Positions 24,428-34,150 of a stretch of DNA of 64,000 nucleotides are shown here, piece by piece. The DNA comes from an uncultured Bacilli bacterium. GTDB taxonomy: Bacteria > Bacillota_I > Bacilli_A > RF39 > UBA660. Where the stretch lies: assembly GCA_958413985.1 (NCBI GenBank), contig CATYVZ010000008.1, positions 7,879 through 71,878 on the forward strand, written 5' to 3'. Numbering within the stretch: position 1 is the stretch's first letter; every line of letters begins with the position of its first letter. Below the pieces are notes generated by a model, which did not search any database, was not told the origin of the DNA, and saw nothing but the letters and a program-made list of their open reading frames with translations. The translations under genes were made by a program, and so were the position numbers.

Positions 24428-26404
24428 ATGTTAGATTGGATAGTTGACTTATTAAGAAGTATTTTTTTCTTCATTGACAACTTAATTTATACTTTTATCG
24501 TTACTTTATATAATCTACTTGTTGATATAGCTGAGACAAGTATTTTTACCGAAGAAGTAATTGATCTTTTTGCTTCAAAAGTCTATGCACTTTTAGGTAT
24601 TTTTATGTTATTTAAAGTATCTTTTTCTATCATTTCATATATAGTCAATCCTGATGAATTTTTAGACAAATCTAAGGGAGTTGGCAAGTTAATTGGCAAT
24701 ATTATTGTCACACTTGTCCTACTAATAGCTACCCCTTGGATATTTTCGCAAGCAATGGATATCCAAAGAATTGTTTTAAGAGATAATGTTCTTGGTAAAA
24801 TCTTTTCTACTCAAGAAATTAATACCCAGGTAGTTACTGATCCTGGTAATACCATGTCTTATGAAACTTTTAAAGCATTTTATCACTTGAATTATGATAG
24901 CCATCCTGAATGTGAAGGAATTGAAACCTATGGTGAAAAAAGTGAAGGAAATTATAATGCTGATAATTGCAAAACACAAGCATTTAACGGCGATGAGGGT
25001 TTTGCAGCTTATGCCGAAGTGTTAAAATATGCCAAAGCTACTAACAGTATTTCAATTTATATGAATTCAAATTTGGTCAATGTTAGAGATCAAAATGATG
25101 AATATGTTATGAGTTATATTCCTTTTATTTCAACTTTAGCTGGTGGAGCTTGTGCATTATTGTTAATCGTATTCTGTTTTGACGTTGCTGTAAGAAGCGT
25201 TAAGTTAGGCTTTATGAGAATGATAGCGCCAATTCCTATCGTATCAAGGATCGATCCAAAAAAAGGCAAAGATACCTTTGATAAATGGGTTAAGGTATGT
25301 CTTAATACATATTTAGATCTATTTATCAGATTATTAGCTATTTATTTTGCTGTTTTCGTTATTACTCAAATGATCGATTTACAATTTGTCGATACTGTAA
25401 CTGGTATAAGTAAAGACGTTAATGCTTTTGTTAAAGTATTTATCATATTAGGAGCTTTGTTATTTGCTAAGCAGTTACCTAAATTACTTGAAGATTTAGG
25501 CTTTAAGTTAGGTGGAGGCAAGTTCACATTAAATCCTGTTAAAAAATTAGGAGAAGTTCCTTTAGCTTCAGCAGCGGTTGGAGCCGCTGGAGCAGCAGTT
25601 GGTGGAGCTTTAGCTAATACATATGCTGGAATTAAAAATGGTCGTGGCTTTAAAACAGTTGGAAGTGCTTTTGGTGGAGCTGCTGGTGGTCTTTTTAGAG
25701 GTGCTAAGGCCGGGCTTACTGGCAAAGAAAAAGATAATGTACTGAAAGCTACTAGCACTGGCTTTAAGGAAACTGTTAGTGCTAGAAACTTAAGAGATAG
25801 TCGCCGTTTGGCTGGTGATAGTGGACTTAGTGGAGCAACTAGAAGATTTGGTGCTTCAATTAATGACTTAGCTGGTGTACAATCAGGAGCATCTAAATTT
25901 GAACGTCAAATTTCTGCTTATGATAGTTTCCTAAAAGAGCATTCCGCATTAGAAGATTATGTTGCTGGTGAAATAGAAAAAAATAAATTAATTGGCAATA
26001 CTAATTTCGAATGGAAAGATGTTAATGGAAATTCATTTAGATCAAGCGGTAATGTAACTTTATTAAAGCAAGCAATGGAATCATTAAAAACAGATCCTAA
26101 TGCTAGCCCATTAGCTCGTAGAAATGCTGAATTAATGTATTCAGCAGCTTTAGATCAAGCTAAACAAGATTACATTACTAACAACATAAATACTGATGCA
26201 ACGATTTCTAGTATAGTATCTAATATGAATTATATCAAAGATACCAACTCATCTTATGAAGGCTTTAATGAAATTAGCGAGATAAAAGATGGCGCTTCTT
26301 GGAATGCTGCTAAAAAACCAGTTAAGAAAGCTAAATCTGAAACTGTCTCTAGTCCTGAATATAGACAAGCACAAGTTAATAAAAGAACTGATCAAAAAAA
26401 ATAA
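24428..26404 (+). CDS. VirB6/TrbL-like polytopic T4SS protein
   Basis: 658 aa. Residues 1-30, 45-75 and 85-110 are spans, with a large extracellular loop to about 220, more spans at about 225-255, 290-315 and 330-350, and then a long cytoplasmic tail. The tail starts with an Ala/Gly-rich zipper (AAVGAAGAAVGGALANTYAG) and becomes hydrophilic. SVKLGFMRMIAPIPIVSRIDP before the span at 290 resembles the conserved cytoplasmic loop of VirB6/TrbL-type proteins of Gram-positive T4SSs. It would form the inner channel with VirB3- and VirB4-like partners encoded next. Confidence 0.8.
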   Translation: MLDWIVDLLRSIFFFIDNLIYTFIVTLYNLLVDIAETSIFTEEVIDLFASKVYALLGIFMLFKVSFSIISYIVNPDEFLDKSKGVGKLIGNIIVTLVLLIATPWIFSQAMDIQRIVLRDNVLGKIFSTQEINTQVVTDPGNTMSYETFKAFYHLNYDSHPECEGIETYGEKSEGNYNADNCKTQAFNGDEGFAAYAEVLKYAKATNSISIYMNSNLVNVRDQNDEYVMSYIPFISTLAGGACALLLIVFCFDVAVRSVKLGFMRMIAPIPIVSRIDPKKGKDTFDKWVKVCLNTYLDLFIRLLAIYFAVFVITQMIDLQFVDTVTGISKDVNAFVKVFIILGALLFAKQLPKLLEDLGFKLGGGKFTLNPVKKLGEVPLASAAVGAAGAAVGGALANTYAGIKNGRGFKTVGSAFGGAAGGLFRGAKAGLTGKEKDNVLKATSTGFKETVSARNLRDSRRLAGDSGLSGATRRFGASINDLAGVQSGASKFERQISAYDSFLKEHSALEDYVAGEIEKNKLIGNTNFEWKDVNGNSFRSSGNVTLLKQAMESLKTDPNASPLARRNAELMYSAALDQAKQDYITNNINTDATISSIVSNMNYIKDTNSSYEGFNEISEIKDGASWNAAKKPVKKAKSETVSSPEYRQAQVNKRTDQKK

Positions 26405-26421
26405 AAAGGGTGTGATACTAA

Positions 26422-26739
26422 ATGAACAGTTATTTAATACCGGCTAATACTAAAAAATCAATGTTAATATTTGGTTTATTTACCAAATTTGATCTGATTT
26501 TATTTGGTATTGGAGTTGGATTATCTTTGATTTTATTACTAGCATTACCAGTAGAGCAGATCGTATATGCAATAATTGCTCTATTACCAGCTTTGATCAC
26601 TGGTTTCTTGGTAATGCCAGTACCTAATTATTACAATATGCGTACTTTACTTAGTTCAGTAATATCATTTTTCATGAATCAAAGAAAGTTTAAATGGAAA
26701 GGTTGGTGTGTTCCACATGGCGAAGAAGAAGGGAAGTAA
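26422..26739 (+). CDS. PrgI/VirB3-like membrane protein
   Basis: 105 aa. The N-terminal YLIPANTKKSMLIFGLFTKFD and the paired spans (about 23-43, 47-68) are typical of the PrgI family, the Gram-positive counterpart of VirB3. The C-terminal QRKFKWKG is the usual basic end. The stop lies inside the next gene's N terminus (23-bp overlap), so it is coupled to the VirB4 N-terminal gene, as PrgI and VirB4 usually are. Confidence 0.88.
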   Translation: MNSYLIPANTKKSMLIFGLFTKFDLILFGIGVGLSLILLLALPVEQIVYAIIALLPALITGFLVMPVPNYYNMRTLLSSVISFFMNQRKFKWKGWCVPHGEEEGK

Positions 26740-27262
26740 TTATACTAACGATAATATCCCTGTCAAAGAGATAAAAAATGGTTATATCATATTGGATAAT
26801 GGTTTGAAAGTAACCGGAGTTAAAATAATGCCAAGAAATATCTTCATTTTAGATCAACAGACACAGGATAGCATTATTGCGAATTTAAGGACAGTTTACA
26901 ATACCATAGATTATGAATTTTGGATTATTGCCGCTGATAGACCTGTCGATATTAATATTTACATGTCACAATTAGAATTGTTATACAATAATGTCAGTAG
27001 TCCAGTTAAAAGAAAATTAATTATGGAAGATATCAATAAAGGAAATATGTTTATGAATAATAACATTGTCGATACGGAATATTATCTACTTTTTAAAGAT
27101 AAAAACGATGATATTATTCAAAAAAGAATCAGGACTTTAATAAATACTTTGGCAGGCGCTGGGTTAGTTGCATATCAGACAACTAACGATGATTTAAGAA
27201 TGATTTTGGATAACTTTTTAAATGGTGGAGTTACCACGACGTTTGGGACGGTGTTAGGATAA
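26717..27262 (+). CDS. VirB4 N-terminal half as a separate gene
   Basis: 181 aa from ATG 26717 (a GTG at 26708 is in frame but less likely). Soluble. VKEIKNGYIILDNGLKVTGVKIMPRNIFILDQQTQDSII and DYEFWIIAADRPVDINIYMSQLELL match the opening strands and helices of the VirB4/TraC N-terminal domain, which normally precedes the ATPase in one polypeptide. The gene ends in TAATG with the ATPase gene, so both halves are made together and probably assemble as a split VirB4. A simple frameshift is unlikely because the junction has a clean stop/start overlap. Confidence 0.75.
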   Translation: MAKKKGSNYTNDNIPVKEIKNGYIILDNGLKVTGVKIMPRNIFILDQQTQDSIIANLRTVYNTIDYEFWIIAADRPVDINIYMSQLELLYNNVSSPVKRKLIMEDINKGNMFMNNNIVDTEYYLLFKDKNDDIIQKRIRTLINTLAGAGLVAYQTTNDDLRMILDNFLNGGVTTTFGTVLG

Positions 27263-29046
27263 TGGATATAAAAAGTCAAATAGCTCCTAAAGGGCTAGAA
27301 TTTAGAACAAGTGATTTTGTTATAAGCGATAAATATGCTACTATCTTAACGGTCATATCTTATCCTAAATTTATTTCGCCTGGATATTTAGCTAATTTAA
27401 CTAGTATGTCTGGTGTTAAAGTAGTAATCAAACATATTCCTTTACCATTTAACGTTATTAGAAGAATGTTAAATAAAGAAATAGCTGATTTAAAAGCTCG
27501 TTATCAAGAAGAAAACGATAAAACAATTCAAGAAAGAATTAGACAAGATTATGAATCATTAGAGTTTTTCATTTCTCAGTTGGTTAGTACTCAATCAAAA
27601 ATATTTGATTTTCAAATGCATGTGATGGTTACTGCTGATTCTGAAGAAGAATTATCAGCTAAAAAATTACAAGTTAAAAGTTATCTAGAAGCATTAGAAA
27701 TGCGAGCATTCCCACTTAGATTTGAACAAGAAAAAGTTCTAAAATCTATACTTCCTATCTTTCCTAAACAACCGATCGAAGATCGGATTGGAACACCAAT
27801 CCCAGCTCCGACGATTGCAGCGATGTTTCCTTTCATTTTTGACAGTATTAAAGATCCGGGATTATCATGTCTATTAGGTGTAGATTTTTCCGGTGGTGTT
27901 ATTTTATTTAATCAATTCTTATATCAAATAAAAAAAGAACACAATCGTAACAATGCTAATGTAATTATTCTAGGAACATCAGGTTCTGGTAAATCGACAG
28001 CTGCAAAATTGTTGTTACGAACACATATTAGAAACGATATTCAAATTGTAGTTATCGACCCTGAAGGTGAACTAGAAGATATGGCTAGACTCTATGGTGG
28101 TGATTTTATCGATTTAGGTAAAGGTGGCGAATTTGGAATGGTTAATCCATTAGAAATTGTCATGGATGCCGATGAGGATGAAATTAAACAAGGTCTAGGC
28201 TATACAGTTTTAACAAGAACATTACAAACTTTAAAAGCTTTTATCAAGTATTATGATCCTAGTATCGAGGAAGATACGACTAATATGTTTAGTGAAATTG
28301 TCCAAGACACATATCGTCGTTTTGGAATAGATTTCACAACCGATTTTTCTAAGTTGAATTCTAATGATTACCCAACTTTTAAAGATGTTTATGCAACAGT
28401 AAGAGGTAAGTTATTGTCTATCCCTGAAAAAACTCACGAAAAAGATATCTTAGAAAAATTAGAATTAAAAATAAGACCATTAGTCAAAGAATTACGTTAT
28501 TATTTTGATGGTCATACGACTATTCAACCACAAAGTAATTTTATCGTATTTAATATTAAAGAGTTAATGAATAGTGATAAAAACATAAGAAATGCATTGT
28601 TTTTCAACATATTAAAATATGCTTGGAGTCTAACTTTAAATCCCGACACCAACACAGTTTTGACAGTTGACGAAGCTCATGTTTTGATCTCTGGTAGCAA
28701 TGTTTTAGGAGCTGATTTCTTAGGACAGATCCAAAGACGTGCGCGTAAATATAACACAGGAACTATCATTATAACTCAACAACCTTCAGATTTTAGTGAT
28801 CCTTCTGTCATTACTCAGGGTAAAGCTATATTTGATAATGCTTCTTATTACTTAGTAATGGGATTAAAAAAACAGGCAGTCGAGGATTTATCTAAATTAA
28901 TCGATTTAAACGACAACGAAAAAGAAAGTATCAAACGATATAATCAAGGAGAAGCCTTGTTTGTCTGTGGTAGCCGTAGAATGCGAATAAATATTATTGC
29001 CACAGAACAAGAATTAGATTCTTTTGGAAGCGGTGGCGGATTATAA
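27262..29046 (+). CDS. virB4: VirB4-type T4SS ATPase (C-terminal half)
   Basis: 594 aa. Residues 1-200 complete the VirB4 N-terminal domain (MVTADSEEELSAKKLQVKSYLEAL is typical). The motor follows, with Walker A GTSGSGKS (238-245), Walker B TVLTVDEAHVLI (about 467-478), and the motif IQRRARKYNTGTIIITQQPSDF. It powers assembly or substrate transfer at the cytoplasmic face of the channel. Adjacent PrgI-, VirB6- and hydrolase-encoding genes are the standard Gram-positive T4SS neighbourhood. Confidence 0.95.
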   Translation: MDIKSQIAPKGLEFRTSDFVISDKYATILTVISYPKFISPGYLANLTSMSGVKVVIKHIPLPFNVIRRMLNKEIADLKARYQEENDKTIQERIRQDYESLEFFISQLVSTQSKIFDFQMHVMVTADSEEELSAKKLQVKSYLEALEMRAFPLRFEQEKVLKSILPIFPKQPIEDRIGTPIPAPTIAAMFPFIFDSIKDPGLSCLLGVDFSGGVILFNQFLYQIKKEHNRNNANVIILGTSGSGKSTAAKLLLRTHIRNDIQIVVIDPEGELEDMARLYGGDFIDLGKGGEFGMVNPLEIVMDADEDEIKQGLGYTVLTRTLQTLKAFIKYYDPSIEEDTTNMFSEIVQDTYRRFGIDFTTDFSKLNSNDYPTFKDVYATVRGKLLSIPEKTHEKDILEKLELKIRPLVKELRYYFDGHTTIQPQSNFIVFNIKELMNSDKNIRNALFFNILKYAWSLTLNPDTNTVLTVDEAHVLISGSNVLGADFLGQIQRRARKYNTGTIIITQQPSDFSDPSVITQGKAIFDNASYYLVMGLKKQAVEDLSKLIDLNDNEKESIKRYNQGEALFVCGSRRMRINIIATEQELDSFGSGGGL

Positions 29047-29066
29047 AGTAATTGGTGGTGATGTAG

Positions 29067-31349
29067 ATGCCTAACGAACAGAACAATGGTTACAACTCTA
29101 AAAACATCCAAAATAGTCAAAAAGAAAACAGTAAGATTCCTACACAAAGGAATTTTTCTGCATTGCCAAAAAACAATAATCAAATTAACAAGGGATACAA
29201 TCCTAATTTGGTGAACCATAAATACCGCCTTCGCCAAAATAATTTAACAAATAATGTTTTAAGAAAAAACAATTTAGTCGAACAAACTAAAATTAATCAA
29301 ACAAGACAAGATAATCAGACAGTAGCTGATAATCAAAATTTAGAAGAAATTAACGAAAAAAATTCGCCCAAAGAATCTATTAGTAATATATCTGATCAAA
29401 TTTCAAATAAAGTTAACCCCTTAAAAAGATTTAATCCCTTTGGTTTATTTGGCAAAAAAAACAAAGTTGAAGCCGAAGGTAGTGGGGAATATGCTGTTAA
29501 TTTAGGAAAAAAAGTAGTTTTATTTGGAACTGGAGCAACGTTTGGTTTAGGGGGCTGTTTTTCTTTCCTTGTCTTAGTTTGTGTTATAGCTATTATTATG
29601 GCACCTTTGTTCTTTGTTGCCGAATTAATTGACGACGTTGGTGATGGTCTTTCAAGCTTTGGTGAAAAATTAGGTAATTTTTTAACCTTTAGAGGTTGGT
29701 GTAGCGATGAAGAATGCCAAGAACAAGAGCAAGACAACTTTTATGAATCAATCAAAGAAGTTTATGAAGACTATCGTTCAGATAAAAATGTCACTTTAAA
29801 TACGTCATTATTAACTGCCACTCTTACTTATATAGATCCATATAATACGACCAACGAAGATGACGACAATGAAAAAATTGAAGATTGGGAAGATATGGCT
29901 TCATCTAGTCTTATCGACTTTAAAAAGAGCGAAAAGAAAGTAACAGAACTAGCTAAAAAAATGGTTAAAAAAAATGATGATGGCATTTGGGAACTCGATC
30001 TAGACGGTTATCGTGAATATCTGGAAACAGATTTTATCCGTAAGTTTTATTATGACAATAAGGAAGGTAGTGCTGTCGATAATAAAGTCAAACAGACAGT
30101 TAATGAAATTTTTGCAAGAGCAGAAGCTTTTGAAGGATTAGAGCCTGAATTTGTTTATACCAAAACATATGCTTATTGCCCCGGAGTAACAGTTACTAGC
30201 CGTGATGGTACGGTTGAAGGTACTTATTCTCTTGAAGATTATATTGCGGGAGTTGTCAGTGCTGAAGCTATGGCTGGTTTAAATAAAGAAGCCTTAAAAG
30301 CGCAAGCCGTGGCTGCTCGAACTGCCACTTTAAAATTTACTAATAATTGTTCAAAACCGATTGAAAATAGTACCCGTAACCAAGTTTTCAGGTGGCCTGC
30401 TTCTGATTATGGTATCGAAGCAGCTGAAGCAACTAAAGGTCAAGTATTAATTTATGATGGAGCTATTTTTGATACAATGTATGACTCTTATTGCTATGAT
30501 GACAAAGATTGTCAATATGGCGATGAGGATGGCCGTCACTACGTTATCTATACAAAATTACCTGGCAATGAAACACATAAGGTTTATTTGAGCCCAGAGT
30601 ATTATAAATATGTCAATGGTGGTCATGGTTTTGGTATGAGTCAGGCTGTCTCTTATGAAATGGCCGATAATGGTGCAACTTATGAAGAAATACTAAAATT
30701 TTTCTATTCTGATGGTGCTTCTTTAGCCAACATGATTACCATCATAGGTGGTGAATACATTAGTAGTAGTTCTATTATTGCCGATAAAGATGAATTATCT
30801 AGACGTTCTGATTACTATAATCAAATCGGAACAATTAAAATTGGCGGTGAGTCGTTTAATTTAGGGACAATTTATTCTAAAAGTGCAGGTAATTTAGGTC
30901 AATGTGTTTGGTATGCTCAATCTCGAGCATTAGAATTAATATATAGCTCTAATATGGACGACTTCCAAAAAATTAAAGCTTTAAAAGCAATTAGCTCTAC
31001 TTATCGTAATGGTGAAGGATGGTATGAAGCTTCTACTTTAGATATTTTTCCAAAGGAAAGCGATTACACATTACCTGTTGCTGGCGCGATTGTTTCATGG
31101 ACTAGTAGTACTAGCCTAGGCGCTAGTCATAATTACGGTCACGTTGCAATAATCGAAAGTGTCGATTATGAAAAACAAGAAGTAGTTATATCTGATGGTT
31201 GGAATAAATATGGTCCTCATGGTGAAGAAAGTTGGGAAAACGTTCAATATCGTACTAGAACTTTGTCTTTTGATAAGATATTAAATTATCAGACAGGTTA
31301 TACTTTTAATGGTTATGTATATATTTTAGGGCAAGGTGAATCATTATGA
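29067..31349 (+). CDS. SpoIID-CHAP peptidoglycan hydrolase of the T4SS
   Basis: 760 aa. Residues 1-150 are cytoplasmic, Asn/Gln-rich and disordered; a span lies at about 161-187. Outside, residues about 370-560 form a SpoIID/LytB domain: YSLEDYIAGVVSAEAMAGLN holds the catalytic Glu, followed by ALKAQAVAARTATLK and GGHGFGMSQAVSYEMA. SpoIID cuts glycan strands. Residues about 600-720 are a CHAP domain (GQCVWYAQSRALEL with the Cys, YGHVAIIESVD with the His), which cuts peptide stems or cross-links. One protein can thus open both parts of the wall, the VirB1/CwlT job in this locus. It ends ATGA over the next gene. Confidence 0.9.
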   Translation: MPNEQNNGYNSKNIQNSQKENSKIPTQRNFSALPKNNNQINKGYNPNLVNHKYRLRQNNLTNNVLRKNNLVEQTKINQTRQDNQTVADNQNLEEINEKNSPKESISNISDQISNKVNPLKRFNPFGLFGKKNKVEAEGSGEYAVNLGKKVVLFGTGATFGLGGCFSFLVLVCVIAIIMAPLFFVAELIDDVGDGLSSFGEKLGNFLTFRGWCSDEECQEQEQDNFYESIKEVYEDYRSDKNVTLNTSLLTATLTYIDPYNTTNEDDDNEKIEDWEDMASSSLIDFKKSEKKVTELAKKMVKKNDDGIWELDLDGYREYLETDFIRKFYYDNKEGSAVDNKVKQTVNEIFARAEAFEGLEPEFVYTKTYAYCPGVTVTSRDGTVEGTYSLEDYIAGVVSAEAMAGLNKEALKAQAVAARTATLKFTNNCSKPIENSTRNQVFRWPASDYGIEAAEATKGQVLIYDGAIFDTMYDSYCYDDKDCQYGDEDGRHYVIYTKLPGNETHKVYLSPEYYKYVNGGHGFGMSQAVSYEMADNGATYEEILKFFYSDGASLANMITIIGGEYISSSSIIADKDELSRRSDYYNQIGTIKIGGESFNLGTIYSKSAGNLGQCVWYAQSRALELIYSSNMDDFQKIKALKAISSTYRNGEGWYEASTLDIFPKESDYTLPVAGAIVSWTSSTSLGASHNYGHVAIIESVDYEKQEVVISDGWNKYGPHGEESWENVQYRTRTLSFDKILNYQTGYTFNGYVYILGQGESL

Positions 31350-32017
31350 AAAAATTTATAGTACTTATTTTAGTATTATTTCTAACCGGTTGTGACGTTA
31401 CATATAAGTTGGAATTTATTGATGATGATTTAACAGAAACGATTTCTTTAACGATTCCAACTAGTGAAGAAAATAAAATTGAACAATTAAAAAATGCCAA
31501 GATCTATGCGATTAACAACAGCATTAGTCAACAACTATATAATGCAACTTATGATGAGGGACTATTTAATTTTAATGCAAAATATGTTTATACATATAGT
31601 AAAGAAAGCTTTAGACATGCTCTTTATGCTACTGAGTGCTTTGATGCTTTTGGCTTTACTAGTCAAGATGATAATTATATTTTATCGACTAGTGAAGGAT
31701 TTAAATGTATGTCTTTATATTACTATTTTGCCGATAATGTTAATATCGAAATTAAGACAAACCATTTAGTTATTGAAAATAATGCTGACCAAGTTATCGA
31801 TAATAAATATATTTGGAATATCAATAATGAAAACGCTGATACAAAAAAAATATATATTAAATTTGGTGAAGTTCAAACAAGAAGTTTTTTACAAAAAATA
31901 ATTAATTTTATCAAAGAAAATAAAATTGCTGTAATTATCGGTGGATCTGTTGTCTTAATAGGTTCTACAATAGTTATTTATATCGTTATAGTTAGTAAAA
32001 AAAATAATGAAATTTAA
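31346..32017 (+). CDS. Lipoprotein with C-terminal membrane span
   Basis: 223 aa, start overlapping the hydrolase stop. It has a signal with lipobox FLTGC (Cys16), an extracellular domain with a Cys pair (about 93 and 119), and a C-terminal span (about 192-216) with a short basic tail. Double anchoring, by lipid at the N terminus and helix at the C terminus, is unusual. No family recognised. It lies between the wall hydrolase and VirD4, so it is probably an accessory envelope part. Confidence 0.75.
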   Translation: MKKFIVLILVLFLTGCDVTYKLEFIDDDLTETISLTIPTSEENKIEQLKNAKIYAINNSISQQLYNATYDEGLFNFNAKYVYTYSKESFRHALYATECFDAFGFTSQDDNYILSTSEGFKCMSLYYYFADNVNIEIKTNHLVIENNADQVIDNKYIWNINNENADTKKIYIKFGEVQTRSFLQKIINFIKENKIAVIIGGSVVLIGSTIVIYIVIVSKKNNEI

Positions 32018-32067
32018 TCGATAATGTGTTATACTGTTATGTAGTGAGTAATTATGAGGTGAATAAT

Positions 32068-34146
32068 ATGAAACTAAAGTTTAAAGCAAGTGCAAAGGAT
32101 TATTTAATTTTCGTTATTTTTGCCATATTTTTATTGTATTTTGTGGCAATCGCAGTACTTAATTTGGCAAGTTTTGCTTCTGATGGTGTTTTTCACGGCT
32201 TAAATCCGATGCTAGCCTTTTCTAAAGAATATATAGTTCCCACTATCGTCGGTTATGTTTTTGCTTTAGTTTTTATCATAACTAGTGTTTCATCTTATTT
32301 CTTTGAACGTGATAAAGGTATTGGCATCAGTACTGGAACTAAAGAAGAAAAAGGTTATTCTAGATGGGCTGATGAGAAAGAATTTAAAAAACAAAAAGAT
32401 ATTCATAAAATTTTACCTAATCAAGAAACAAGTGAATACGCTGGTATCCCGCTTATAAATAATGGTAAAGAAATTTGGGTCGATTCTGGTGAGTACCACA
32501 ATCTTATATTAGGTGCTACCGGTTCTGGTAAAACACAAACTATGGTTCAACCAATGGTGCGTATTTTAGCTAAAAAAGGCGAGACCATGATCATTACCGA
32601 TCCTAAAGGTGAAATTTACGAAAACAATGCCGAAATGTTAAAAGAAAAGGGTTATAATGTTGTTTTGTTAAACTTCCGTGATCCACAAAAAGGTAGTGCT
32701 TGGAATCCTTTAAGCTTACCATATGAACTTTATAAAAATGGTAATAAAGATAAAGCTAATGAGTTGTTAGACGACTTAGCGATGAATATTCTTTACGATG
32801 AAAAAGCTCAAAATCAAGATCCGTTCTGGGAAAAAACATCAGCTGATTATTTTACAGGTTTAGCATTAGCTTTATTTGAAGATGCAAAAGAAGAAGAAAT
32901 AAACTTAAATACGATCAATTTAATGACGACAGTTGGCGAAGATAAACTTGGCAATACTACTTATATAAAAGAATATTTTAATTATAAAGATAAAGCTAGT
33001 CCAGCTTACATTAATGTTTCTTCGACCATCATGGCACCTAGCGATACAAAAAGTAGTATTTTATCCGTTTTTAAACAAAAAATAAAACTATTTTCTTCTA
33101 GAGAAAATTTATCTGAAATGTTAAGTCATAGCGATTTTGATTTAAAAGATATTGGAAGAAAGAAAACTGCTGTTTTCTTAGTTATTCAAGATGAGAAGAA
33201 AACTTATCATTCATTGGTTACTATTTTCATTAAACAATGTTATGAAACTTTAATCGACATCGCTCAAGAATCAGGTGGGAAATTACCTTTTAAAACCAAC
33301 TTTATTTTGGATGAGTTTGCCAATATGCCACCTTTAAAAGATGTCACTACAATGGTTACTGCTGCACGAAGTAGAAATATTAGATTTACGTTTATAATCC
33401 AAAACTTTGCACAATTATATCAAGTTTATGGTAAAGAAAACGGCGAAACAATTAAAGGAAATTGTGGTAATATTGTCTATCTTATCAGTAGTGAATTAGC
33501 TTCCCTAGAAGAAATTAGTAAATTATGTGGCGAAGTTAAATCTAAAGAAAAAGATAAAACGGCAAGTACACCTTTGGTTACAGTTAGTGATTTACAAAGG
33601 TTACCAGAAAATACAATTATTGTTTTAAGAATTAGATCGATGCCATTTAAAACGCGAGTCGTTCCTGATTGGAAAATTCAGAAAGAAGGTAAATGGGGTA
33701 AATCTTATCCTAAAGCTTCTTATCCTGAAAGAGAAAAACAGGAAATCAAATTGTTTGATTTAAAGGCTTATGTCGATCAAAAAAGAGAAGCAAAATTAAA
33801 TGATATGATATCTTCATTTGGCGCTTCTCCGGTTGTTCCAAAACAAGATAGAACTAGTAAAGAACAACCAAAAATGGCGCCACCTATTAAAGAAGACAGT
33901 TTTGATATCGATGCTTTAGTCAAAAGAATAGATGCGAAGATAGCAGAATTAGAAGAACAAGAAAAATTAGAACAGTTGGCTAAAAGTCAAAATGTTGATC
34001 AACCACTTCCTTTTGAAAACAACGATTCTACTGTTTTGCAATCTACTGAACCAAAAATTGAATTAAAAGAAGAAGAAGAAAAAGTAATCAATGGTGTGAC
34101 TGACGATCAATTCTTTGATGATTTCTTTAATGATGAAGATGATTAA
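32068..34146 (+). CDS. VirD4/TraG-type coupling protein
   Basis: 692 aa from ATG 32068 (GAGGTG six bases upstream). Two N-terminal spans (about 12-34, 55-80), then the motor with Walker A GATGSGKT (149-156), MIITDPKGEIYE, Walker B NFILDEFANMPPL and TAARSRNIRFTFIIQNFAQL, all typical of VirD4/TraG ATPases that feed DNA or protein to a T4SS. The long acidic C-terminal tail (about 590-692) ends in a run of Asp/Glu/Phe (DDQFFDDFFNDEDD), perhaps a substrate or partner contact. Its presence implies a substrate is exported, although no relaxase is in the window. Confidence 0.95.
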   Translation: MKLKFKASAKDYLIFVIFAIFLLYFVAIAVLNLASFASDGVFHGLNPMLAFSKEYIVPTIVGYVFALVFIITSVSSYFFERDKGIGISTGTKEEKGYSRWADEKEFKKQKDIHKILPNQETSEYAGIPLINNGKEIWVDSGEYHNLILGATGSGKTQTMVQPMVRILAKKGETMIITDPKGEIYENNAEMLKEKGYNVVLLNFRDPQKGSAWNPLSLPYELYKNGNKDKANELLDDLAMNILYDEKAQNQDPFWEKTSADYFTGLALALFEDAKEEEINLNTINLMTTVGEDKLGNTTYIKEYFNYKDKASPAYINVSSTIMAPSDTKSSILSVFKQKIKLFSSRENLSEMLSHSDFDLKDIGRKKTAVFLVIQDEKKTYHSLVTIFIKQCYETLIDIAQESGGKLPFKTNFILDEFANMPPLKDVTTMVTAARSRNIRFTFIIQNFAQLYQVYGKENGETIKGNCGNIVYLISSELASLEEISKLCGEVKSKEKDKTASTPLVTVSDLQRLPENTIIVLRIRSMPFKTRVVPDWKIQKEGKWGKSYPKASYPEREKQEIKLFDLKAYVDQKREAKLNDMISSFGASPVVPKQDRTSKEQPKMAPPIKEDSFDIDALVKRIDAKIAELEEQEKLEQLAKSQNVDQPLPFENNDSTVLQSTEPKIELKEEEEKVINGVTDDQFFDDFFNDEDD

Positions 34147-34150
34147 AAAT

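Noticed and set aside
25366..25758. 130-codon - strand frame within the VirB6-like gene
   Set aside because: It is opposite the Ala/Gly-rich tail, is Pro/Ala/Leu-biased by reflection, and has no ribosome site; the + strand gene explains the region.
12277..34146. Ordinary conjugative element (ICE)
   Set aside because: No relaxase, integrase, excisionase or replication gene is seen, and ends lack obvious att repeats; housekeeping genes lie on both sides.
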